Source of the DNA: Pleurodeles waltl
Taxonomy: Eukaryota; Chordata; Amphibia; Caudata; Salamandridae
Length of the DNA: 64,000 bases
Direction of reading: 5' to 3'
NCBI RefSeq assembly: GCF_031143425.1
Contig: NC_090451.1
Location: 347,394,339-347,458,338, forward strand
The notes beneath the pieces were generated by a model. It had not been told where the DNA came from. It ran no database searches and was given only the letters and a program-made list of their open reading frames with translations. The position numbers were made by a program, and so were the translations under genes. Shown here one piece after another: positions 24,964 to 35,200 of the stretch. Each line of letters opens with the position of its first letter. Position 1 is the stretch's first letter.

Positions 24964-26519
24964 TTAGTCTTTAAAGTTTCTATTGTAAGGATTGCCCCCA
25001 TTGAGTGCCCAGTCCTCTGTCCTTCCCTTCACCCCAGAACCAGTCTGACAAAGCAGGAGTGACTCCGACCTTGATAGCCACACAACGCAAGTCATGGGAG
25101 TGACTAGAGGATCACACCTGGATGTCAGCCTCAATGAATATACCTACCAAAATGTTACCAAAGACCCAAGCCTTATTGTTTATGATTCCCTTATAAGCAC
25201 CATCTCAAGCTCTCAGGAATGAAGGCAATCCACAAAACTGTCTGGGATGGCTTCTCTACCTCCGCATGCCTAATAATGGAACCCGCAGGCCTCCATGTGC
25301 CGTATCATAAACAGGCACACATTAATTGCAGTATGCACACACACCCATGCACGTGCTGCACAGCACTACATAGTAACATGATGTAGGCCAAGGGCAAGTT
25401 AGGTACACAGCAGCAGAACTTTACATAAGTGGGACTGTATGCCTATTCCAGTGACACAGGTAAAAAGGTCTGTTCACTTTACCAATCACTATTGCAAAAA
25501 CGGTATTCTGACATCACCACTCTTGTGCTACTTAACTCCAAGAAAGGTCAGTAGACATTTACCAATACCAGGGAAATCCTTTTTGTGCTCCTTACAGTGT
25601 AACAGGACCGAAATCTGTGACACAGGCCTAGATCATGGCGCTCGTGCATGATCTGTGCTTGCCCATGACATAAAATTGGTATGAAGGATCCAGATATCAC
25701 TGCAGCTGTGGCACCAGGAACAGGGGTGCATGCCCATCACCATGCAGTGACTTTTCCAGTTCAACAATGACAGTGAGAGAGATACTCCCCTAGGTTCATC
25801 AAAGATGTAAATGACACTGTATTAAAGGAATAGCTAAAGGATGCTTAGATTGTGTATGACCATATAATCACTAATGGCCTAATGCATGCAAGAAAATAAA
25901 TAATAAGTGTAGGAAAAAAAATAAGTGCCTGTGGTTGAGGCAGGGAAATGGTCTTTATGAATTCACTGGTTTGATGGCATCCACCCCCTCACACAAGAGA
26001 CTGATGGAATACCTAACTAAGAATACACGGATTAGTCAAGTTAGCAGTATGCAGGAATGGAAAACTCTTCAATGTAATCATGGACAGAGAGTTACAATGT
26101 GACTGTCTTTCATTCTTCAGTGGGCACACAATCGCACTGAATGCTGCACATAATTGCAGAGCATGAAGAAAGAATTAAAACAATCGTTAAATGTTACTGT
26201 GGAGTTACGCCATTATGCAGAGATCTGATCTGAAATGAAATCTACTTGTTCTTAGCTAGATCATATTTATTTTTCATTAACTTCGGGAACTAGACTATTC
26301 CTCCAAAAACAAACCTCACAAAAACACACAACCATACAACACAGGCATTCACATGCATATGTGATCAGTTAAACAAAAATAGAACACAAGCATTGCCACT
26401 TTCAGGACTGAAGCTGTAAATACACACCCAGAAGGATAACTACCACATAACTCTACTTGTCTAGCAACAGCATCCAAAATAATCTCTGTGCCTGATAGGT
26501 TCCAATTTTTATGCTGAAG
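24964..26519. other. Non-coding stretch
   Basis: No gene, tandem array or terminal repeat recognised. Open frames are below 75 codons and unconvincing. Confidence 0.5.
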
Positions 26520-26565
26520 GGGCTGGATCACAAAACAGTTTTGACTGGCGCTGTTAAGGTACTAT
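26520..26565 (+). repeat. Dispersed repeat R1, left copy, part before Harbinger
   Basis: The phrase 'ggctggatcacaaaac' and following 'ttgactggcgct' correspond to 'gttggatcataaaaagg' and 'ttgactagcgcc' near 37,676-37,710. The left copy resumes after the Harbinger element at 34,863, so the transposon landed inside it. The upstream limit is unclear. Confidence 0.55.
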
Positions 26566-27375
26566 GGCCCTCATTACAACCCTGGCGGTTGGTGGTAAAG
26601 TGTCAGTAACAACGCCAATAGGCAGACAGTAAACAAAATTGAATCATGACCATGGCGGAAACCGCCAACACAGACAGCGACTTTAACACTCCAACAGTCA
26701 GCGGAAGACAAGGATCCGCCCACTGTATTATAAGAGGTCTATCCGCCACCTTTTCCGGGGCGGTACCAATACCATCAAAAGCACGGCAGAAACAGTGTTC
26801 TGAAGGGAAACGACTCACCTCTCAACACTCAGGAAGAACCAGGACGCCATGGAGCCCGAGCTGCACGTCTTTCCCATGCTGGTGTATCTGCTCAAATACC
26901 AGGAGTTCCAACGCCGGCAACGACGACCATGGTAAGTACTGCACCTAGCACTCAGGGGAGGGGGGAGGAAAAAGAGAGTGACACACACACGCAACACCCC
27001 CACCCCCAACACCATACACACAAACACATGCAACAACATTACATATACACCCCATAACCCTCATTAATAACGCAACGACAAAAGGAATGGAATCAAATTA
27101 GTGTTATATTAGAAATAGTTATAAATACGTTTAGAATTTAAAAACAGTATTCACAAAATATACAGTATTTACAAAAGGCGGGACAATGTCCACTCAAAAT
27201 GTCTGCGGCCCACTGGGCCAAAACACATAGGCCACACTTGACTCCTGCCTCAATACGGAGAGAACACTGCAGGGGCATCAGGTCGAAAACACACAGGCAC
27301 TTCAGAGGGGCGGGGAAGAGGGAGGAACCTCAGCCAGAAGATGGGACAACGCCATTGCTCCTGGAGGAGGCTCCA

Positions 27376-27598
27376 TGCCCACTCCTTGGTCCTGGGGAGT
27401 GCAAAGCCACAGTCTCTCAAGTGGGTGGTCTGCCCACTGCTTGGTCCTGGGGAGTGCAAAGCCACGGTCTCTCAAGTGGGTGGTTTGCCCACTGCTTGGT
27501 CCTGGGGAGTGCAAGGCCACAGTCTCTCAAGTGGGTGGTTTGCTCACTGCTTGGTCCTGGGGAGTGCAAAGCCACAGTCTCTCAAGTGGGTGGCTCTT
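27376..27598. repeat. 55-bp minisatellite, four units
   Basis: The phrase CCTGGGGAGTGCAA recurs at 27,391, 27,446, 27,501 and 27,556, an exact 55-bp period with few differences. It lies in the non-coding left part of the Harbinger element. Open frames crossing it are repeat translations. Confidence 0.9.
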
Positions 27599-27602
27599 AC
27601 AC

Positions 27603-27775
27603 TGGTTCTGGAGGGGGCCTTGTGCCCAGTGTGCTTCATCCTGCCAAGGATAGGGTGACTGGATGCCTTCTTCCACTTGTTCTGGAGGGGCTTTGTGCCC
27701 AGTGTGCTTCATCCTGCCAAGGATAGGGTGAGTGGATGCCGTCTTCCACTGGTTCTGGAGGGGGCTTTGAGCCCA
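27603..27775. repeat. 74-bp minisatellite, about 2.3 units
   Basis: The phrase GTTCTGGAGG recurs at about 27,605, 27,679 and 27,752 with TGCTTCATCCTGCCAAGGAT between. It adjoins the 55-bp array. Confidence 0.8.
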
Positions 27776-28061
27776 GTGATGCAGCACTTGGGGGGTTGCC
27801 AGGTCACAGTCCCTCACCTGGGTGTCAGAGCCAAGAGATTTGCAGTGGCCAGAATGAATGATACTCCATGGAGGCAGGACTACAGTCCATCCGCCGGCAG
27901 CTACGGCTGCACGTTGGTGATAGTGCTGGTGGGGGTGCTGCCAGTGGTGGGGGGAGGCTCCAGCCCTTCCCCTGCAGCCTCGAACGGCTGCCCACTGGGG
28001 CTGCTGCTGCAGGCAGTGGTGCTACTTTCAGTGGTGCAAGTGGTGGTGTTTGCGGCGGTGC

Positions 28062-30721
28062 CTACGGCTGTGCTGGTGGTGGTGCTGGCTGCGTGCAGGT
28101 GCTGGTGCTGCCAGAGGTGAGGGGAGGCTCCAGCCCTTCCTCTGCAGCCTCGGATGGCTGCCCACTGGGGATGCTGCTGCTGACAGTAGTGGTGCTTGCA
28201 GTGGTGCAGGTGGCGGTGCTTGCGGCGGTGCAGGTGGCGGTGCTGGCCGCAGTGCAGGTGGCGGTGCTGGCGGTTGTGCTGGTAGCCACCAGGCCTCCAC
28301 CTGCAGGCTCGGACGGCGGAAGTGCCTTGGCTGGTGTTCTGTGCCCCTTCCTGCCCTTAGCAGATGATAGTGTCACCTTGGGTTTGCAAGCTGGAGTCTT
28401 TGACGTGGCTTTGCTGGGTGGTTGTGGCTCCTTCTCCTTGCTGGATGCTGTCCCCTTCTTGACCTTACCAGGTGGCGGAATCTTCTTGGCCTTGGCAGGG
28501 ATTGGTGGCACACTGGCTGGCATGACGGGTGCCCCCTTAGAGCCTCTGACAGCTGCAGAAACCACAGCGGACGTGGACTTGGTGGCTGAGGTGCTGGGCT
28601 GGGTTCTGGCCACCCTGGCCTGAGGTGAAGGACGGGGGGGTGAGGGGTAGGAAACAGGTCAATGTTGGCTAGGAAAAGCTTAAGAGGGACATTGGGGTGG
28701 GAAGAGGGTGAATATTTGGGAGTGGAGGAAGAGGGAGTGCTTGTAGGAGGGGTCAGTCTGCTGTGTTTAGGTGCAGGTGCATGAGCTGGATGCTGTTGTG
28801 AGGTGGATGGCTGTTGGGTGGGTGTGTGCTTGCGTTTGTGTACTTTGGGAGGAGGGGGTCACAGACACAGTGGGAGAGGATACAGGGGACGTGTGCATGG
28901 ATGTGGGGATGGTGACTGCCAGGGAGGGGTGTGTAGTGGTAGGCGTGCTGGTGATGGAGGTAGTGGATGAGGATGTAGTGCATGCAGGTGTGAGTGGAGA
29001 CACTACTGGGAGGGAGGTGGAGGAGGAGGAGAAGGGTGGCACAGTGGAGGCAGTGGATGTTGGTTGTCTGCATGGGCATGGTGCTTGTGTGAGTGCCTGT
29101 GAGATGAAGTGTGGTGCTTGTGTTTGCCTGAGCCACTTCTGTGTGTTGATTTGGGAGAATGCTGGTCTGCCTGTGTGCTTGGGATAGGCTGGGGTTGAGG
29201 GGATTGGGACTGGGTAGAGGACGTTGGAGGAGGGAGGCTGGACACAAGGACAATGGCTGTCATCAGTGCGGAGGCCAGAGCATTAAATGATCTCTGTTGG
29301 GTCGCCACGCTAGAGTGAATGCCTCCAGGGATGCATTTGTTTGTTGCTAATGCCTCTCGACACCCTGGATGGCATTCAGGATGGTTGACTGCTCAACAGT
29401 GAGGGATCTCAGGAGGTCAATAGCCTCCTCACTGATGGCAGTAGGGCTGACTGGGACAGGGCCTGAGGTGCCTGGGGCGAAGGAGATGCCCACAATCCTG
29501 GGTGAGCGGGCACAGGAAACACGCTGAGGGGCTGCTGGGAGGGCTTTGCTGGTACAGGGGTGGCAGCTGTACCTGTTGTTGGGGTGGGCACTGAGGTGTC
29601 CGCCACCATCAGGGTAGCTTCCATCAGAGGAGGAGTCGCTGTCTGTGGTGTCCCCTCCTGTCTCCGTTGTGGTGCTCCCCTCGCCCTCCGTCCCATGTGG
29701 GATGCAGCTCCCTCCGTCGCTGGTGTCTTTGCTCCTCTGCCAGATGATGCTAATGCACACAAGGACAGGGTGACAAAACAAAAAGTGGGGAGAGACAGAG
29801 GATACACTTGGTCAATGCCAGCAACACCACTACTGTTGGCGTACAAAACACACAGGGAGCAGCCCTATGCACTGGGCCATGCACTGTCAGTTACACAGCT
29901 AGTCACCAGCCCATGGGGTACAATACCTAACGATATTAGCTGCACACCTGAAACCCACAGGACCCTGCCCAGTAGTGGAAGGCCACTAACACTATTGGGG
30001 TCGGAGTGCTTCTGAACCCCTGCCCAACAAGGGACCTCCCCTGCCATGTTCACACCTGGCCTAGGGGTACCCACAGCCCACATCCCCCACGCAGGCAAAA
30101 CCTTAACACGAGCAAAGTCCGAAATCTGAATCTGTAATCACCCCCTTGTGGCTGCTGTGATGACTTCAAGTGCCCACCCAACTCCGGATAGGCCACCGCC
30201 AGGATGCAGAACATCAGGGGGGTCAGGGTACGACAGGCACCCCTTCCTCATTGGGAGTCCAGCCCCAGCTGGGCCTCTGCTGTCTTCCTTGCCCAGCGGC
30301 GCAGGTCCTCCCACCGTTTGCGGCAGTGGGACCCCCAGGGTCCGCACCTCCTTGGTGATGGCATGCCAAATACCCTGTTTCTGATGGGCGCTGACCTGCA
30401 GGGAAAAGACAGCAGAAAAAGGATTAGTCATACCATCCGGACAGTCATACTCATGGCCCACCATATCCCTCCCATCCCCTTGTGCACATACATTTACCAC
30501 CATGCATGATCACTCTGCCTAGGACCCCTCAGCCCCCCTACCTGAGGATGACACACACAGCACTCCATACATTCATGGCCCACACATCATGCTCACACTG
30601 TACTCACCTGTTTGTTTGGAGGACCATAGAGTAAAGTGTACTGGGGTAGGACCCCATCCACCAGTCTCACCAACTCCTCCAAAGTGAAGGCAGGGGCCCT
30701 TTCCCCAGACACTTGAGCCAT
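28062..30721 (-). pseudogene. Harbinger Myb/SANT-type gene B (long, upstream, divergent from transposase)
   Basis: The start codon is at 30,721. Exon 1 (to 30,608) encodes FTLEELVRLVDGVLPQY and ends at a good donor (CAG|GTGAGT). Exon 2 begins after a pyrimidine tract and CAG near 30,402 and continues the Myb/SANT-like fold (GIWHAITKEV); one frame over it reads HCRKRWEDLRRWA, so a frameshift breaks it. Later stretches include a serine/aspartate-rich linker, EEAIDLLRSLTVEQSTILN with a coiled-coil look, a histidine-rich segment (29,308-29,003) and a lysine/proline-rich tail (28,613-28,062) with an 8-residue repeat. Likely a DNA-binding partner of the transposase; that role is inferred from the family. 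Confidence 0.65.
28196..28275. repeat. 24-bp in-frame repeat inside gene B
   Basis: GTGCAGGTGGCGGTGCTTGC-type units recur every 24 bp about three times. On the minus strand this gives an 8-residue threonine/alanine repeat (STATCTAA). Confidence 0.75.
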
Positions 30722-31077
30722 TGTCGGTTTCAGACATAGGTCACAGCAGCACTTGCAGTGTAGGTCCTCTCCTGTTGAAGGTCAGGTAGCAAGTGAGTGA
30801 ACAGATAGAAAATGGCGGTCACATCCGCGGCGGTGCGTACCTTCACCGCTGGTGTACATTGCCATTGGCTCCTGTCAACCGCCGACCGCTACGGCGCACA
30901 ATGCCAGCGGACTTACCTCATTTCCACTTGTCTCTCCACAGAGGTCAGGCAGCCGCCATTTCAGGGGGACACAGGGCATGGCACCTAACTGCGTCACAGC
31001 AGACATTGGCGCATCAACTGACTCTCGAATTCACATACTGTTTCTGTGAAGGAAGAGATGCATCATGATTTCAATAG
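30722..31077. promoter_or_regulatory. Divergent promoter region of the Harbinger element
   Basis: This 356-bp gap separates the start of minus-strand gene B from the plus-strand transposase. It holds GC-rich motifs that resemble the element's ends (GGCGGTGCGTACC, AACCGCCGACCGC, TGCCAGCGG). No clear TATA box. A shared bidirectional promoter is inferred from the divergent arrangement. Confidence 0.35.
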
Positions 31078-32247
31078 ATGTGTGAATACGACCCTCTGCT
31101 CATCGTTTTTCTCCCTAGACTTCAACTGCTCAGGATGAATATGAGATGGAGACATCCTCCCGTCTACAGACCCCTGGTGGACCTGTCGACAATGGAGGAA
31201 AGACACATTATCCTAACCTACAGACTTGATAGGGTCACAATCCAAGAACTGTGTGCCCAATTGGAGCCAGACCTGATTTCAGCTATCTGCAAGCTCACAG
31301 GTATCCCCCCTCTTGTGCAGGTCCTGTCAGTGCTCTATTTCCTGGCAAGTGGTTCCTTCCAAGTGACAGTGGCCATGGCATCAGGGATGTCAAAGCCTAT
31401 GTTCTGAAACGTGTCGAACAGAGTGTTGTCTGCCCTGCTGGAACACATGTGCAGCTACATCGCAATCCCCCAGGTGGAGGATTTGGCTACAGTGGAAGAT
31501 GACTTCTATGCCCTGGGACATATCCCCAACATAATTGATGCCATTGATGGTACACATGTAGCATTTGTCCCCCCCCGGAGGAATGAACAAGTGTTCAGGA
31601 ATAGAAAAAGCTATCAGTCTCCGAATGGGCAGATGGTGTGTTTGGCGGGCCAGTACATCTCCCATGTGAATGCTAAGTATCCTGGCTCTGTGCATGATGC
31701 CTTTATATTGCGGAATAGCAGCATTCCATGTGTGATTTCTCAAATCCAGAGGCACTGGGTGTGGCTAATAGGTCAGCCCATGGTCCCCACCCAGTTGATG
31801 TAGGTATATGGGTGTGGCGTTGTCCCTAAGGGTGAGTGTATGTCTGACAGGTATTCCTCAAATATTTGCAAGTGACTCTGGTTACCCCAACCTCTCATGG
31901 CTACTGACCCCAGTGAGGAATGCCAGGACAAGGGCAGAGGATAGTTACAATGAGGCACATGGGAAAACAAGGAGGATCATTAAAAGAACCTTTGGCCTCC
32001 TGAAGGTTAGGTTCCGGTGCCTCCATCTGACAGGTGGATCCCTGTACTACTCACCCAAGAAGGTATGCCAGATCATTGTTGCATGTTGCACAACCTGGCC
32101 TTGAGACGCCAGGTGCCTTTTCTGAAGGAAGATGAGCCTGGAGATGGTCTTTTGGCAGCAGTGAAGCCTGTGGACAGTGAGGAAGAGGAGGCAGGGGAAG
32201 AAGATGTGGACAACAGAAGCTCACTCATACAACAGTACTTCCAGTGA
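31078..32247 (+). pseudogene. HARBI1-like Harbinger transposase, broken
   Basis: Coding content begins after a possible acceptor (TTCTCCCTAG) near 31,119 and runs to a stop after RSSLIQQYFQ at 32,247. Visible motifs: a helical N-terminus (VQVLSVLYFLASGSFQ), the first catalytic aspartate in DAIDGTHVAFV, the second in PGSVHDAFIL, then DSGYPNLSWLLTP and the RTRAEDSYNEAHGKTRRIIK block ending in FGLLKVRFRCL. The family glutamate usually found before 'xTFG' is lysine here. A stop (TGA, 31,405-31,407), a frame change or short intron near 31,770-31,860, and a one-base shift near 32,090 break it. It would cut and paste the element by DDE chemistry. Confidence 0.9.
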
Positions 32248-32723
32248 CACATAGGTAAGACACTGTAACTTCACTTTCCATTGCAGTTTTGTGTTAGACA
32301 TTGGACATGGCAGCCTGATTTCCCTATGTCTATGGCCACTTACTGTACCCTTTTATCTCTATTTTCAGATCTCTGTGGCCCACTCTGGCTCCTGGTGTGT
32401 TTAGTACTGCCCACTACGGGTCATACCAATGTATATATAACTCTACATATGATTTGAAATGTTTACAGCTTGTTGAACTAATACATATTTCAATCAATTG
32501 ACAGACTCCATAGTTGTATTTGTTCCAAGGGTGTTTATTTAAGTGCTAAGAGGTGGAGGGGGATGTGCAGTGGGCTGGGGTGATGGTGGTGGAATGTCCA
32601 GATAGAGTCCAGTCTCTTTGTATCACAGGTGCATTGTCCAAAGGGGCATAGGAAGTGGAGCAATTGCAGTTCAAGGTGGACAGGGTGACAGAGTGGGACA
32701 GAAGGGTGACAATCAGGAGAGTC

Positions 32724-34265
32724 TTATTTCCTGACAGGGGTCTTGGCAATGTTTTCTGGCTTCTGCCTGGATCGCAGGGACCGTTTGTGGAGTGGTTCTC
32801 CTTCTGCAGGGGGTGGGGTGCTGGTGGCCTGTTGTTCCTGTGGCGGGGCCTCCTGTCCACTAACGCCGGTGGAGGTGGAGGGCTGTTCTTCGGTGTGGCT
32901 AGTGTCAGGAGCCCGTTGGTGTGCCACTGCCTCCCTCATGGTGTTGACCATGTCAGCCAGCACCCCTGCAATGGTGACCAGGATAGTGTGGATGTGTTTG
33001 TCCTCCCTGATCCCCAGGTACTGTCCCTCCTGCAGCCGCTGGGTCTCCTGCAACTTGGCCAGTATCTGGCCCATGGTCTCCTGGGAATGGTGGTATGCTC
33101 CCAGGATCCCTGAAAGTGCCTCGTGGAGAGTGGGTTCCCTGGGCCTGTCCTCCTCCTGTCGCACAGCAGTTCTCCCAGCTTTCCTGATGCTCTGTGCCTC
33201 TGTCCCCTGAAACGTTTGCCCACTGCCACTCACCCCAGGTCCCTGGTTGTCTTGGGTTTGTGGGGTTGCCTGGGGTCCCTGTAGTGGTGGACAGACTGCT
33301 GATTGACGTGTCCTGGGAACAGAGGAATGGGCCCGCTGGGTGGGTGCTATGGTGGTGTTTCCTGAGGGGGAGGTTCTGTGGTGGTTTGGGACTGTGGCAG
33401 GGTGACCGACTGTCCAGAGGTCCCTGATGGGCCAGATTGATCATCATGATCCAGGCGTGCAGAGCTACTGTCATCACTGTGGGCCTCTTCGGGGGGGGAC
33501 TGGATATTGGTGGCACCTCCTCCCTGGTGACGTTGAGTGGGGGTCCTGTGGGGATGTAAATGCAGTGTTATTGTATCTGCACGTGTCATCTTGTGCATGG
33601 GTGTGTTTCCCTGTATGGTTGTGATTTCCCTGTTAGCTTTGCCTTGTGTGAGTGGTGATTTTGTGGGCTAGGTGATTCTCTCTAATTTGCATGCTTTGGT
33701 GATGGGTGTCCATGCAGGTCTGTGATGGGTGTCCTTGCATTGGTGTGGCTTGCAGGGGTTGGTTTTGTGATGGGTGGGTTGTGCTGGTGGGGTATATGTG
33801 AGGTGGTGGATTGATGGGGTGAGAGTAGGGGTAGGAGTTTGTGATGGCATGCAGGTAGGGTGGGTGATATAATAGATTTGACTTACCAGAGTCCAGTCCT
33901 CCTGCTACTCCTGCCAGGCCCTCAGGATGCATGATCGCCAAGACTTGCTCCTCCCATGTTGTTAGTTGTGGGGGAAGAGGTGGGGGTCCACCGCCAGGCC
34001 TCTGTACAGCTACCTAGTGTCTTGCTAACACAGAACACACCTTCCCCCGTAGGTCGTTCCACCTCCTCCTGATGTCATCTCTTGTTCTGGGGTGCAGTCC
34101 CACGATGTTGACCCTGTCCACGACTCTCTACCATAGCTCCATTTTCCTTGCAATGGATGTCTGCTGTACCTGTGATCAGAACAGCTGTGGCTCTACCCGG
34201 ATGATTCCCTCCACCATGACCCTTAGCTCCTCCTCTGAAAACCTGGGGTGTCTTTGGGGTGCCAT
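32724..34265 (-). pseudogene. Harbinger Myb/SANT-type gene A (convergent with transposase)
   Basis: The start codon lies at 34,265 (MAPQRHPRFSEEELRVMVEG). The same frame continues through a Myb/SANT-like repeat ending RRRWNDLRGKV, interrupted by a TGA and a TAG that look like single-base changes. Exon 2 (about 34,000-33,890) contains AIMHPEGLAGVAGGLDS and ends at a donor GGTAAGTC. The last exon starts near 33,551 after CCCCACAG and encodes an acidic/serine-rich linker, a coiled-coil-like stretch (ETMGQILAKLQETQRLQEGQ) and a basic tail (KRSLRSRQK) to the stop at 32,724. At least one frameshift lies near 33,230. Such proteins carry Harbinger transposase to DNA and the nucleus; here it is defunct. 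Confidence 0.72.
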
Positions 34266-34862
34266 GGATTTGGTGTGAGTGGTATGTGTGAGGGTGCGTG
34301 GGGTGCTGTGTTGGTGTGTGTGCTGTGAGGTGTGTGGATGGTGTATGGGTGATGGTATGGGTGATGGTGTTCTGTGGCTTAGATTGAGTGGGTGCTCCTG
34401 GCTTGTCCCTCTCTCAGTTAGCAATCTTTTTTTTCATTGAAAGGGTTGTGGGTAATGTGGGTATGTGTTTTATAGTGGTGAGGGTGTGTGAGTGTGGTGT
34501 GTGTATGTGTGTCAGGTGTGTGTAGTTTGAACTGTCCAATGTGGTGTAGTTTTGTTAGTGTGTGGTTATTTTGAGCACGGCGTTGTGTACCCCCAATGGT
34601 TTACCGGGGTTGAAAGACTGCTGTGGTGATTCGTGGGTCCTGATACTGTGGGCGTAGTTCTGTTGGCGTAACGTGTGGGTTTTGGTACCGCCAATTTATC
34701 ACTGACCTTTGGGCTGGCGGACTTGTGTGTGTGTCTGTATAGTGGCGGGTTTGTATGTGTGGCTCATAATACCTGTAGCGGTGTACCGCCGCGGTCACAG
34801 TATGTTGGCGGCCGTCAGCACCGCAGTAGATGGCATTTACCGCCAATTTTGTAATGAGGGCC

Positions 34863-35200
34863 TACGTGTTCTAAACAGCCTTTACCACCACTTTCTGAAA
34901 ATATGATTCTGGAGGTGGTAATGAGTAACAAGAATGTTGGAGCACACTTGCTGTGTGGCATTTTGATGTGCCAGTGATGTGTTCTGTGCTGCTGTCTTTT
35001 GTAATGCATCACTGCAATGTGATTTTGTTTTGTTATACTGAAGCTTTTCTATTGCTTCCTCTTTTGAATGCTTCATTGTGATGGTACCTTTAACTTTTTT
35101 TTGCGGTGTTATGTTGCTTTATTTGTTGTTTTAAGTTTAGTTATTTACTGTACATATATATCAACAAATGCTGCCTTATTTCCAGTGAAAAGCAGCAAAC
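34863..35200 (+). repeat. Dispersed repeat R1, left copy, part after Harbinger
   Basis: Phrases such as 'atgattctggaggtggtaat', 'cagtgatgtgttct' and 'aaatgctgccttatttccag' have counterparts in the same order at about 37,770-38,330 ('aggattctgggtgtggtaat', 'tggtgatgtgttct', 'aaatgctgctacatttccag'). Direct orientation. Confidence 0.65.

Larger units (their letters stand above)
26566..34862. mobile_element. PIF/Harbinger DNA transposon, about 8.3 kb, three decayed genes
   Basis: The ends are inverted: GGCCCTCATTAC...CTGGCGGT at the left and ACCGCCAATTTTGTAATGAGGGCC at the right (split here only for description). Flanking triplets are TAT and TAC, an imperfect 3-bp duplication. Inside lie a plus-strand transposase (31,078-32,247) and two minus-strand Myb/SANT-type genes, one on each side. 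Harbinger elements normally need a transposase and one Myb-like DNA-binding partner. All three genes are broken, so the copy cannot move by itself. Confidence 0.88.

Noticed and set aside
27376..27598. Possible CRISPR-like array
   Set aside because: The whole 55-bp unit repeats with no distinct variable spacers, inside a vertebrate transposon: a minisatellite.
27868..28623. 251-codon plus-strand open frame
   Set aside because: It is the antisense shadow of the lysine/proline-rich tail of minus-strand gene B and is inflated by the 24-bp repeat.
29347..29846. Two overlapping minus-strand frames read as separate genes
   Set aside because: They are alternate frames of one exon of gene B displaced by frameshifts, so they were merged.
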